From Pelobates cultripes (taxonomy: Eukaryota; Chordata; Amphibia; Anura; Pelobatidae): a stretch of 64,000 nt of DNA. A model generated the notes under the pieces. It had not been told where the DNA came from. It worked only from the letters and a program-made list of their open reading frames with translations, and did no database searches. Shown here in pieces: positions 45,021 through 56,548 of the stretch (position 1 is the stretch's first letter; each line of letters starts with the position of its first letter). The stretch lies in the NCBI GenBank assembly GCA_933207985.1, contig OW240914.1, forward strand, positions 284,012,236-284,076,235. Direction: 5' to 3'. The translations under genes were made by a program, and so were the position numbers.

Positions 45021-46580
45021 GGAGTGCAGAATTATTAGGCAAGTTGTATTTTTGAGGATTAATTTTATTATTGAACAACAACCATGTTCTCAATGAACCC
45101 AAAAAACTCATTAATATCAAAGCTGAATATTTTTGGAAGTAGTTTTTAGTTTGTTTTTAGTTATAGCTATGTTAGGGGGATATCTGTGTGTGCAGGTGAC
45201 TATTACTGTGCATAATTATTAGGCAACTTAACAAAAAACAAATATATACCCATTTCAATTATTTATTATTACCAGTGAAACCAATATAACATCTCAACAT
45301 TCACAAATATACATTTCTGACATTCAAAAACAAAACAAAAACAAATCAGTGACCAATATAGCCACCTTTCTTTGCAAGGACACTCAAAAGCCTGCCATCC
45401 ATGGATTCTGTCAGTGTTTTGATCTGTTCACTATCAACATTGCGTGCAGCAGCAACCACAGCCTCCCAGACACTGTTCAGAGAGGTGTACTGTTTTCCCT
45501 CCTTGTAAATCTCACATTTGATGATGGACCACAGGTTCTCAATGGGGTTCAGATCAGGTGAACAAGGAGGCCATGTCATTAGATTTTCTTCTTTTATACC
45601 CTTTCTTGCCAGCCACGCTGTGGAGTACTTGGACGCGTGTGATGGAGCATTGTCCTGCATGAAAATCATGTTTTTCTTGAAGGATGCAGACTTCTTCCTG
45701 TACCACTGCTTGAAGAAGGTGTCTTCCAGGAACTGGCAGTAGGACTGGGAGTTGAGCTTGACTCCATCCTCAACCCGAAAAGGCCCCACAAGCTCATCTA
45801 TGATGATACCAGGCCAAACCAGTACTCCACCTCCACCTTGCTGGCGTCTGAGTCGGACTGGAGCTCTCTGCCCTTTACCAATCCAGCCACAGGCCCATCC
45901 ATCTGGCCCATCAAGACTCACTCTCATTTCATCAGTCCATAAAACCTTAGAAAAATCAGTCTTGAGATATTTCTTGGCCCAGTCTTGACGTTTCAGCTTG
46001 TGTGTCTTGTTCAGTGGTGGTCGTCTTTCAGCCTTTCTTACCTTGGCCATGTCTCTGAGTATTGCACACCTTGTGCTTTTGGGCACTCCAGTGATGTTGC
46101 AGCTCTGAAATATGGCCAAACTGGTGGCAAGTGGCATCGTGGCAGCTGCACGCTTGACTTTTCTCAGTTCATGGGCAGTTATTTTGCGCCTTGGTTTTTC
46201 CACACGCTTCTTGCGACCCTGTTGACTATTTTGAATGAAACGCTTGATTGTTCGATGATCACGCTTCAGAAGCTTTGCAATTTTAAGAGTGCTGCATCCC
46301 TCTGCAAGATATCTCACTATTTTTGACTTTTCTGAGCCTGTCAAGTCCTTCTTTTGACCCATTTTGCCAAAGGAAAGGAAGTTGCCTAATAATTATGCAC
46401 ACCTGATATAGGGTGTTGATGTCATTAGACCACACCCCTTCTCATTACAGAGATGCACATCACCTAATATGCTTAATTGGTAGTAGGCTTTCGAGCCTAT
46501 ACAGCTTGGAGTAAGACAACATGCATAAAGAGGATGATGTGGTCAAAATACTCATTTGCCTAATAATTCTGCACTCCCTG
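45018..46580 (-). mobile_element. Full-length Tc1/mariner transposon of the DD37E type
   Basis: The element is 1,563 bp. It starts CAGGGAGTGCAGAATTATTA and ends with its exact reverse complement; the perfect terminal match covers about 25 bases. TA lies directly outside each end (45016-45017 and 46581-46582), within TA microsatellite DNA. A second inverted pair sits about 190 bp inside each end (45208-45229 and 46379-46400), repeating the core GCATAATTATTAGGCAA with one change. Such an arrangement is known as IR/DR. The interior carries one uninterrupted transposase frame. The DD37E spacing points to the TRT-type group of Tc1-like elements reported in fishes and frogs. Everything needed for an autonomous element is visible. 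Confidence 0.93.
45346..46362 (-). CDS. DD37E Tc1-like transposase, apparently intact
   Basis: The 338-residue product would bind the element's ends, cut the DNA and reinsert it at TA. The N-terminal part (about 7-45) is a helix-turn-helix with LTGSEKSKIVRYL and KIAKLLKRDHRTIKRF. It is followed by a basic linker GRKKR (49-53) in the place of the usual GRPR-type hook, and a second helix-turn-helix to about 105. The catalytic triad is Asp144 (in LWTDE), Asp237 (in FMQDNAPSH) and Glu275 (in SPDLNPIENLW), with 37 residues between the last two. A Gly-rich stretch (176-179) is present. Length and order agree with Tc1-like transposases, typically about 340 residues. The start Met at 46362 is the first in the frame. 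One oddity is WPG at 183-185, where most relatives have a small residue or Gly after Trp. Activity is not shown. Confidence 0.93.
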   Translation of the reverse strand: MGQKKDLTGSEKSKIVRYLAEGCSTLKIAKLLKRDHRTIKRFIQNSQQGRKKRVEKPRRKITAHELRKVKRAAATMPLATSLAIFQSCNITGVPKSTRCAILRDMAKVRKAERRPPLNKTHKLKRQDWAKKYLKTDFSKVLWTDEMRVSLDGPDGWACGWIGKGQRAPVRLRRQQGGGGVLVWPGIIIDELVGPFRVEDGVKLNSQSYCQFLEDTFFKQWYRKKSASFKKNMIFMQDNAPSHASKYSTAWLARKGIKEENLMTWPPCSPDLNPIENLWSIIKCEIYKEGKQYTSLNSVWEAVVAAARNVDSEQIKTLTESMDGRLLSVLAKKGGYIGH

Positions 46581-47897
46581 TATATATATATATATATATA
46601 TATTAATGCATGTGTAATATTACAGGCATAATATATGTATTACCTATAATAATAATATTACGCATGTATTAATATACATGTGTATATGCACAATATACCC
46701 AGAAATTACATTAAAACAATACATAGCATCTATGTAATGAAGGCTTAGCACTTTTTACAGGATGTGAAGTATTAAATTAGGGTGTGACCTGGGAGGGGCG
46801 CTGTGAAGATTTTTCGAACAGGGCTCCTAAATGCCAATTCTGGCCCTGTTTGCATACTCTTTGATCACTATCATTTGCATAAGGTCATGCATTTTTCCAC
46901 TCATTCACATTAAATTAATGTTTATATTTCACTGACTGCTACATAAAATAATTTTTATTATTTAGCACAGTCGCTATTACAGAAAATCAATGATATCATC
47001 ACTTTAAAACCTTAAAATGGATGTTAAAATAAGTGGTATTCTAATAACACGGAGGTCTCACTCACAACGTCTGTCTGCATCCATACAAGGATGCATTACT
47101 ATAATTTCTCTGTAGTGAAATAGGCAGGCCAAAGGTAAAGTAGTTAGATTTGACCGCAAAATACAATATTTTAATAATCTGCTCTGATTTCCTTCCAAGC
47201 CAAACAATAGAATGACCCCCTTGTAGATATAATGTAAGGGAATGTAGCCAGGGACTTATCTCATTGGGATGAAATGTTTAAACAACTACAGTATGAAGTA
47301 AAAGATCCACAGAATTCTCTACAGGAAGAAAAACATTCTTATCTCTTCATTTACTTTATGAAAAGATAAACTAAATTTTTTTGTTTTGTTTTAGTGAACA
47401 CAGCTGACTAGGTAAACGTATGATGGAAAAAACAATTAATTACAGACATTTTGAAGGTTGTTTTCATGGGAGATGGCTATTAATTATGCTAGTGTTGCAA
47501 GGCTTTTATCATTTGTATTTGCATTGTCGAACATAAACATTTAAAATAAAATACTTGTGATGATATTGTTTGTTGCTATAGAGACTATGCTATAAATGAG
47601 TACTGTATATATTTAAACTAAAGTTCATCAAAGCCAGCCTTTAGGAAACCCAATCAGTTCATTAATTTATCCTGCACTCAGAACACGGAAGACCAACCAC
47701 AAAGACGGAAGAAGTCATAATTCTACCTGGCATTATATGAGAGAGAAATGATAGAACTTCAGAGACTATTTGTCTATGTCAAGCAGCTGGTAAACTGTCA
47801 CAGCAATTTTTAGATTTTCTTCAGTCAGTTCCATGCTTGGCTTTCTTGCATGCACATGGGTGGATTTATTTTAAGTGTTATGTAGTTCATTGCAGTT
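46581..47897. other. Gene-free stretch
   Basis: It starts with a short TA run (46581-46602). No exon or RNA gene is supported. 47140-47480 is non-repetitive sequence with motifs such as CTATTAATTATGC that could be regulatory; alignment would be needed. Confidence 0.35.
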
Positions 47898-48145
47898 AGT
47901 CACGCCATTTTAGAATGGCTTTGATTTCTTACCTGGGGCCTTCTGAGTTCCGTACCCAATGCAGGAGATTCCTCTTCTGAGGTAAACTCTGCAAAGCAGG
48001 GCTAGGTCCGACTGCTTACGCTCAGCCAATGAGAGCCTTAGCGCATACATAGAGCTTTCATCTCTCTGAAGGTTGTAGTGGAGGCAGGGAACGGTGCTCA
48101 GCAGACCCCAGGTAAGAAATTAAACCATTCTAAAACATTTTGACC
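47898..48145. mobile_element. Foldback MITE-like element
   Basis: The left arm (47898-47938, CATTTTAGAATGGCTTTGAT then TTCTTACCTGGGG) is the imperfect reverse complement of the right arm (48105-48145, CCCCAGGTAAGAAATTAAAC then CATTCTAAAACATTTTG). The middle is GC-richer. The CAGGTAAG at the arm resembles a splice donor only by chance. Confidence 0.6.
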
Positions 48146-50270
48146 ACTTTCATCGGGAAAACGTCTTGCCTACTACAGCAAACCATAATGTTAATATGCT
48201 TTGAGTGTTTAATAATACAAGAGCACGATACAATGTACATAGTGTGTGCACAATTACATTGTGCTTGCTGGTCTTACATGAATGGAATATTCTGTGTTTT
48301 GTTTTGCATAGCATATTCCACTATTGTGAATTATACATGGGGCAAATACTTGCATTGTATACATATTGTCATATATGGTAATTAACTATAGTCATGGTTA
48401 TTCACAATTGGGAGAAATTAATAATCTTTTTACCGAAATAGCCAAATATACCTTTTATTTTCCGGTGCACTTGGGGGTATCATGTCTATATTCTTTCTTT
48501 CTTTTGTTTTTTTTTTTTTGTTTTTTGAAAGGCATCTTTTTGGAGCATTTCTTTAAAAAAATGCTTCAAGTGTGAAATATTTTTTTTAATTGGTTCTCAA
48601 CATTTAATTACAAAATCTAGTAATAAAAAATCCAAATACAGCCTCTTTAAATTCTAGGTTTTATCACTAAACCGTGGACACCTAAACAGGAAGTTCATAT
48701 GTTTGCAAGGTGACATACAACAAGACACACTGGAAAGATTGAGCCATTTTATTTTCTTACCACCTTAGTAAAAGACTTTCATTTTATTATCATTTCTTTA
48801 GAAGAGACCCAGCAGCAGAACAATTGAGTTTAAATTTGTGGTAGCAGATGTTACTATTATGTATTATGCTCACTCAAATCATTGTGCCCATATGTCAGGG
48901 AATTGTCTCTTTCATCTCCACGAACACGACCCTTAGTATGACTACACTTTTAGCCTTTGCATATGCTGCTAGACAGCATTGTGCTCTGCATTAAGGAAGA
49001 CAAAACATATGCTGATAGATTATTTCATTTAATTCTATTACATTTTGCTCAATACAAATTTCAGAACAGAAACAGAATTTCTAAACACTGACTCATACGC
49101 AGTGTGCTCTTCAAGGCTCATTTAGTAATCGTGAAAACTGGAGATCCATTTAAGAACATGTTTTTAACAAATCATTTAATCAACAAACATGCAAAATGAT
49201 TACAAACTATCCAACTAACTGACATTTATTTTTTTGTATTTAAATGACCACCTTCAAAGTATCAAAAATACAAAAAATTAAAATACAGCATGTACTGAAG
49301 AATGCCAATTAACCACATAATATAGCCAGCTTTTTGTTCCTGGGTTGTAATAAAATGTATCCATCTGCATATGGAGGTTTATACAGAATTATTTCTTATA
49401 CCACAAGGGTGAGTTTGAGAATGAAACACTTCCTAAACCTTACAATAAATTTAGCTTACCAGTCATCTAAATACTTCTTCTAAGGACACAGTATGCTGTG
49501 GCAAAATATGAAAAAAAAAAATACTTGTGCACTAATGCGTTTCAAGTGGCACGAACAAATCAAATTCCTTTTAATCTATGCCTGAACAAATCGTTCCACT
49601 TGGGATTTACCTGTGGAGTCTTACTCAATGAATAACATTCTGCAGGTAAATAGTGGATGGATCGATTCATTCAGGTGTAGGTAAAAAGGAATTTGATTGG
49701 TCCGTACCACCTGAAAGGCATTTCTGCACAAGTCTATTCTTAATGTTTTGTGCATTTTGTATATAATATAAATTATATTATTATATACATAAATATAGCA
49801 GCTTATATTTTCTGGAAGCTTAAAAAAGTCACTGGAGCAAGAGACAATGTTATTTAAAACCTCTGAAATGCTGGATAATTCATCACTATTTAATCCATTT
49901 TCATGTGCGTAAAAGAACATTATTTGTTTCAATCCTTTTTTTTTTTTTTAAGACAAACACTACTATGTCATATTCATGTATTTTAAAACGTAAAAAAAAA
50001 GACAAAAGGTAAAAAATTTAAGGGGATCTGTCTTTACTCCATTGAGTAGGACATTTAAAAAAACATCACCTATAATTTGTGACAAGGCACAGGCAGGGCA
50101 AATATTGTTTCATTTTACTATACTCTATATGTTTTCTCTATGCTGACTTCCAGGTGCAAAAGACAGTGCTTATAACAATGATGATTAGGGCTAAGATGGA
50201 GGTGTCCAAATGCAAAATAAAGATTTATATTTTTAATTAAATTTTTTACACCTCACAAGTAGATAATTTG
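48146..50270. other. Gene-free, AT-rich stretch
   Basis: No supported coding frame. The antisense frame 49621-49932 (103 codons) has no recognisable domain. CACTAATGCGTTTCAAGTGG (near 49531) and its surroundings may be part of an unclassified repeat. 50100-50270 resembles 56344-56430 and may be part of an older MITE. Confidence 0.3.
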
Positions 50271-50620
50271 TTAATGGACCACTATAGGCACCCAGACCAC
50301 TTCAGCTTAATGAAGTGGTCTGGGTGCCAGGTCCAGCTAGGGTCAACCCTTTTTTTTATAAACACAGCAGTTTCAGAGAAACTGCTATGTTTACACTGAG
50401 GGTTAATCCAGCCTCTAGAGCCTCTAGTGGCTGTCTCATTGACAGCCGCTAGAGGCGCTTGCGTGCTTCTCACTGTGAAAACCAATTTTGCAAATGCTTT
50501 CCTATGAACTGGCTGAATGTGCGCGAGGCTCCTGCCGCGCATGCGCATTCAGCCGATGATGTCGCTAGGAAGGAGGAGAGGAGGAGGGAATTTGCGGGCG
50601 CTATATAAATAATAAAATAA
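50271..50620. mobile_element. T2-type MITE, right end missing
   Basis: It begins TTAATGGACCACTATAGGCA and continues with CACCCAGACCACTTC facing GAAGTGGTCTGGGTG. A second hairpin is AGCAGTTTC/GAAACTGCT, then GACAGCCGCTAGAGGC. The right end breaks off near GCGGGCGCTATATAAATAAT. The sequence before and after resembles 56344-56548, so this element seems to have inserted into an older repeat. Confidence 0.6.
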
Positions 50621-52409
50621 ATAATATAGAGATAACTATACTCTCCTAAATCCCACAGTTGTTGTCAGTTCCCAGTGACAGTTCTCCTTTAGTGGACTAC
50701 TACTTTCTTTGCAAAAATAATTTTCACGTTTGACGCACAATACAACCAATTGCAGCTCTGTGAGCATGTTCAAAAACATCTGTGGAGGATCCTATACACT
50801 CAATGGATTTTCCATTGATCCCAATGTGGTCTTGCACATGCACACAAATACAGCATGGCTTAATATGGCACGATTTTAACGGAGGATATCTCCCCCTCCC
50901 CCAGTCATATTCAGCCAATAGATTGCAAATAGAAATTTAGGTACTTCGATGAGTGTTCAGATGAAATGTGGTTTGGCACAGAAAATACCTTTTGATCTCA
51001 TGGTGCATCCAAGCCTAACGATAACAGCATTAAATAAGATGTTGCATACACACTAACAATTAAAATGGAAATAATAAGTCAGATCTTGTTATATATTTTT
51101 TTTTATATAGTTGAGATTTGTGCTTCCTTCCATAAAAAAAATCACATCACAAGAATACATCAATATATTGCAAAAACACATATCATTGCTGCATTAATAA
51201 TATAAAGATTCTTCCACACATTAAGTGATTTCCACTACACAGGGGAACGTTTTTGTGCTACAGAAAAGAATTTACCAAGGCGGTTGTATGTGGTTCAATG
51301 AAAATGAAATGCCTGATTCTACCAATGGAGATCAACTGAAAGCTGGAAAGGCAGCAATGTTTAAGTTCTATGTTTAAGAATGACACAGTTTAAGAATGAC
51401 TGCAACACAGACTACAATTATAGCAGTTTGAAGATTTCATATACTAAGCTCTACACAATCATTTGTCACTGCTGTCCTACTAAACAATAATATGTCCTAA
51501 AGATGAGATAGGAATTAAAGGATTATAAATAGTACTAATGACTCTCTAAGTGCTAGTTAAGCCCTGTAGTGATCTAGAGAATTCATCATCTTCTCTGCAA
51601 AAAAAAAAAAAAAAGAATTATCACTGAAAATGAGCTTATAAATGAACTTTGTATTGAAATTTAAAACTGTTAAAACTTAGCGTTAGAGTGGATTCTAACT
51701 TCTGAAATATTGGCACTCTCCCAATAAACTGACACTCGGCAATGGACCTTTATTCCCATGAAATGTTATAGGAGAAGGAAATGAATGATCAATTTTATGG
51801 ATCAGTGTAATCCCATCACTGGTTGGCCAATAGTTTGATTGACATCTATCCTGTCAGAATGGCCCCATTAAATTATCGATTCCATGATCAATTCTCTTTC
51901 CTCTATATTACAACATAATGGAAATAAAGAATCATGTAATAACAATAATAAATACAATGGCTTCTTGCTCAAAATATTGACTATTTCTTTTTAGTCAAAT
52001 AAATAAACGAAGCCAATAATTAAAGAATTCTCATTTCTTTAGTTGGTGGGAGCTTTTATGTGCCCCTGTTGACTAAACGATCTTAATCGTTACACTGATG
52101 TATTTACTATGGCAGCAAACAAATCAGAGGCCATCTATTAGACACTTCCTAGAGGGTGGGCAATTATCATCTACCAAAATATGTAAAGTGGCTAGCACAA
52201 AGAACAAGTCAAGGTCAAGGTTAACAGAAACAAGAAACAAGGTTAGGATTACATAGAACAAAGGTAGTCAGGCAAATTTAAAAGTAAAAAAAAAAGGCAT
52301 GTAAGTATAGACTATATCACACTATTGGGTAAACAGAAACCAGGACAGGGCAAGGAAACAGAAAAAACTAGGAAGTCAAATACCCAGTTTCAGGAAAATA
52401 TTAGTCAGA
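50621..52409. other. Gene-free stretch
   Basis: Nothing coding is supported. 52190-52400 (GGTCAAGGTTAACAGAAACA) looks like a worn dispersed repeat of unknown type. Confidence 0.35.
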
Positions 52410-52825
52410 TTAAAGGATCACTATAGTATCAGGAAAACAAATCGGTTTTCCTGACACTATAGTACCCTGAGGGTGCCCCCACCCTCAGGGTCCCCCTCCC
52501 GTTTTGCTAAAGGGGTTAAAACCCCTTCAGTTACTCACCTTCTTCCACCGCCGGGTTCCCTTACCTCTCCTCCCCCGCCATTTCTCAATGCTTTCCTATG
52601 GACGCTCCGCCTGATGGAGGCATAATATGCCTCCAGCGTTGCAGATGCGCCACTAGTGGCTGTCTAGAAGACAGCCACTAGAGGCTGGCTTAACCCCAAA
52701 TGTAAACATGGCAGTTTCTCTGAAACTGCTATGTTTACAGCAGGCAGGGTTAAACCTAGAAGGACCTGGCACCCAGACCACTTCATTGAGCTGAAGTGGT
52801 CTGGGTGACTATAGTGTACCTTTAA
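52410..52825. mobile_element. T2-type MITE (416 bp)
   Basis: The element runs from TTAAAGGATCACTATAGTAT to GGTGACTATAGTGTACCTTTAA. Hairpins include GGAAAACAAATC/GGTTTTCC, GTGGCTGTCTAGAAGACAGC and the pair GGCAGTTTC/GAAACTGC. The CCAGACCACTTC/GAAGTGGTCTGG pair adjoins the right end. It is a subtype close to 50271-50620. Confidence 0.82.
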
Positions 52826-54311
52826 CTAATGTAGATATCATTTTTTTTGTTGCAGTACACGAATACACTAGTACACTAATAGATGCATTTTCACACCATA
52901 GCTCCATTTTATTGTTTAGTAAATATATAATACATACATATAGAAGTATATTGTTTACACTTTCTCCTTCTTATCCTTTTGTTGGTCACTTCTCAGTAGA
53001 TCTGTGAATACATTCAACATTTAGTGGCTGTCACATAACCTAACCATCAATCATTTTTTTTCCACCAGTCTTTTATTTATTCATTTTTTGGCACCTCGGA
53101 CAGAAATATGACAGAATTATGAAATAAACAAACTGACATGTCTATTGTCCATTTCATTTCTTTTGTGATACTTCCATACAGCATTTCAGAGTTGTGGAAT
53201 TCTGAAGAATTGCTGATCGCCCTAATGTGAGACGAATTGTTTGAAACTGAATGCACAAGTCTATTGATCACTCTGAGAGCAAATCACAATATTGACATGC
53301 CTTAACTGACAGTTAATTCAGGCCATATCTGTGATTGGCTCAAAGGGTGATTGATCTGCCTTATGGGGTTATGGTACTTCAATGCAGTTATTTCTGTGAT
53401 GACTCGGAAGTGAGGCATCCAGAAATAGCAATATCACCATAGTGACTGCAGCGATAATTGAGTCCTTTAAAGTCAGTCCATATGTGGTATGGAGCCCATC
53501 AGTAAGTACATAATGTTGTGTTAGGGGGTACTTAGGCATATTCGATATATAGATATTTAATTAGGACAACATTTCCTAATGAAAGAGAAGTGAGTTTAAG
53601 AGTTATTATCCACAACCGTTTGAGACTCTACAAGGGTTAAAGAGTATAGTGTAGACTTGTGAAGGCCGAAAAAAGTCAAAACAAAAATGGGGTCGGCAGA
53701 ATTTCGTTCATGCCACTGTTTTGCTTAGCCAAATTTTGGTGCCAGAAGAATTGAGGAAGCTAAAACCGCAGGTAAAATGGTGACTATGACTGTACTAATA
53801 TGCACAAATTGCTCTTATTGCCTGGCCTAATGGCTACTCAATATCAACCATTTTTGCAGTGGCAAAATTAGTTTATTATATATCTATATTAAAAAAGTGA
53901 AAGTAATTACTTTTATAACAATTGATTGTAATCTATTTTTTTTTATTTGCTATATTGTATTAATAAAACAAATTTGGAGGAGTAGTCATTTCAAATTAAA
54001 AACTGGGGATTTATCCAAATATGAAAGGAAAAAGTCAGTGAGCAATTAACCAATTTGCTTCAAATCAAGGACCATGTTAATAAGTCTGCACATCCAGCAT
54101 GTCATAAAAAATACATCAGCAAGGTTGCGCCTGATAACAAAAACTCCTTGAACAAATATATTTCACAATATGAGAAATATCTACAAGAAAATCAAAAGAG
54201 AACGTTCAAATTTTCACCAGATAAGCTTGATTCTTATATTGCTTGTCTGTGGAGACAGAAAAGAAAAGTCAATAAGATCCACAATTAGATTCAGAAATGA
54301 CCATTCGCATA
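52826..54311. other. Gene-free stretch with one unassigned short frame
   Basis: The sense frame 54055-54288 (77 codons, Lys/Asn-rich) has no motif I recognise. No other feature is supported. Confidence 0.3.
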
Positions 54312-54392
54312 TTAACCCCTTAAGGACACAACTTCTGGAATAAAAGGGAATCATGCGGGAATATCTCCGTCATGTGTCCTTAAGGGATCAAA
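54312..54392. mobile_element. TTAACCCC-type MITE, short subtype
   Basis: It starts TTAACCCCTTAAGGACACAA and ends TGTGTCCTTAAGGGATCAA, the last bases eroded from GGGGTTAA. CTGGAATAAAAGGGAATCAT is the reverse complement of a block in 43546-43625. Confidence 0.7.
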
Positions 54393-56005
54393 TAAGCTCT
54401 AGTAGTACCAGCATACATCAGTATAATCCCCACGTGTGGATATAGATCTGCTATGAGTCTTTCCCATCGTTCTAGAAGGAAATATGCAATATAAACAGGG
54501 AAACTCCAATAGTACAATAATATAAATATGGATGAATAATGTGTAAAAAAAGAAGTAGCACACTCACAAGGAGGGAGGTTACAGCTAAAGCTTATAGTAT
54601 CAGGCGTAGGGCAATGCGGTCCCCACATACAGATTTGTAGCTGTGACCACTACAAATCCATAGGTGGGGGCTTTTTTACATGCCTAAAATGGGTTGGTGC
54701 TTGGTGGATTTATTACTGTAATGTTATTGTTAAGAAACACTGCAGAGTGCTTGTACACTTGCACAGCACACACTAGACTGAACACATTTTTAAAGACCTG
54801 TATACTGGTAACTTAGTCTCACAATAAGATCAATGACAAAATGGCAATCAGGTTTGTTTCAATCTAGGTGACTATCAAGGTAGATAGCATACAGCAGTAA
54901 GCTAAATATAGTCTCGCACTAGAATCAGCAATCCAGGCTAGGTAAGAGGAACCTTTCTTTATTACTGAACACCACAATCTTAGTCAGCTCTGCTTTTTAG
55001 TCTGGCTACTCTGGCATTAAATGTAAAATTCACTTTGAATTATAACTTCCCTTATAGTCTCACACTAGAATCAATGACTCTGGCTCTCCCACTCCCCATG
55101 ACTCGGACTCTCCCACTCCCAATGACTTAGGATCGCCTTCTACCACCATTCACAGCCTCTTCTCCTATCTATCCCATTTATTTATTTTTTTGGTACTTGG
55201 AACGGTACTGCGAATAATGAAATAAAACAAGCATGTGCAGGCTTGCGCAAGACAGTTTCCCCAAATGCCTGGCATGTGGGGGCTCAGAAAATGGAATTTC
55301 TGCTGCTCAACTGATCGACCCGAATTTGTCCAAAGTGCAAGTCAGCCTGAAATTAATCTCAAAGTCATTTGTGTGATAATATAAATATTGCATTCAGACC
55401 ACTAAAATGCCACTATGATGGTTCTTAAAACTAGGGCATATAACTTGTAAAATGTTATAATCAGAATAAAATGTGATCTTTAAAGAGAAACTGCCAGTTC
55501 TCTGGAATTTTCACAGATTAATAAAATATTGAAAATGACAAATTTTCATGTGTTATCCTTTTCTTCATGTGATTTTTCCATTGTCTTTAAAATTTATATT
55601 AAAGGTTTAGCAAATGGCATCATAATCTAGTTTAGGGGTCAGCAACCTATGGCATTTGTGCCATGCACGGCATGGTGCTTGAGGTAACTTTGCACTCAAG
55701 ACTTCCAGAGCCAATCAGGAGTCTCAGTAGGACTTCAGCTATTTGCTAGTACAACCCAAGCGGTGATCGCATTTGGTGAGAGACAATCCTCAATTTACAC
55801 ATTGCAACACTTAGATCACTTCCTCCCAGCCTTTGTGAACGGGAATTTCCACTGAAGTAGAGAAGCCCACAGTAGTAATCACAGCTCCTGTCCTTCACCT
55901 GAACGTGGACAGTCCAGTCCCCACTGGACTTCAGGAAAGCCACGCACACTGTTAGATATACACTGCAGCTGCAGTAGATGCCTCATTCAAATAATACAAA
56001 CAGCG
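54393..56005. other. Gene-free stretch with repeat fragments
   Basis: AGTCTGGCTACTCTGGCATT (about 54996) and TTCACTTTGAATT are a fragment of the 33739/36442 foldback family. TAGGGGTCAGCAACCTATGG (from about 55633) resembles a hAT terminus, but I could not find its partner end. Confidence 0.35.
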
Positions 56006-56030
56006 CACACACACACACACACACACACAA
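56006..56030. repeat. CA microsatellite
   Basis: A run of about 12 AC units. CA-rich sequence continues less regularly for some 200 bases. Confidence 0.9.
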
Positions 56031-56264
56031 AGTGTCCACAAACACAACACCAATGATAATCTACATACATGAACACATTGCCATAAGCAGCCTCTCACAC
56101 ACTTCATACACAATATCCTACTCATGAAAATATACAACAGCCCACATGAGCACAAATACATTACAAATAAACTGCTGCACCCATGACTCAAGCACAATAC
56201 AGCAATATACAAACCTCAATTTAAAAAAAAAAAAATAGGACCTAGTCTAGTGTCTACTGATCTA

Positions 56265-56548
56265 GTTCATACATGGCAAAGCCAGGGCAAACATCAGTAA
56301 TGACTCTGAAAATCAGGAACATGGTTTTGTTTCTAGTATTCTCTTTATGCTTTCTCCACAATCACTGCCAGGTGAAAAGGACAAAGTTTGTAACAATGAT
56401 TGGCAGGAGCAAAGATGGAAGCTGGGTAAATAAGTGTGGATTTCTATATAGAATATTATTTTTCAAACATCATAAATACATATGTGTTAAGTATAGGGAT
56501 AAGTAAACATAATATTATGAATTCTGGTTAGTGACAGTTCTCCTTTAA
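56265..56548. repeat. Repeat related to the sequence flanking 50271-50620
   Basis: TTTATGCTTTCTCCACAATC, AACAATGATTGGCAGGAGCA and GTGACAGTTCTCCTTTAAA align with 50130-50270 and 50675-50695. This copy lacks the T2 insertion. The right end, CTCCTTTAAA, hints at a TTAA-type element. Confidence 0.4.

Noticed and set aside
45349..46326. Several sense-strand frames of 70-113 codons opposite the transposase
   Set aside because: They are antisense shadows of the intact transposase gene.
47927..48121. CAGGTAAG and polypyrimidine-AG motifs suggesting exon borders
   Set aside because: They lie in the arms of a foldback element and no open frame connects them.
55633..55990. Full hAT element starting TAGGGGTCAGCAACC
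   Set aside because: A matching right terminus and 8-bp duplication were not found.
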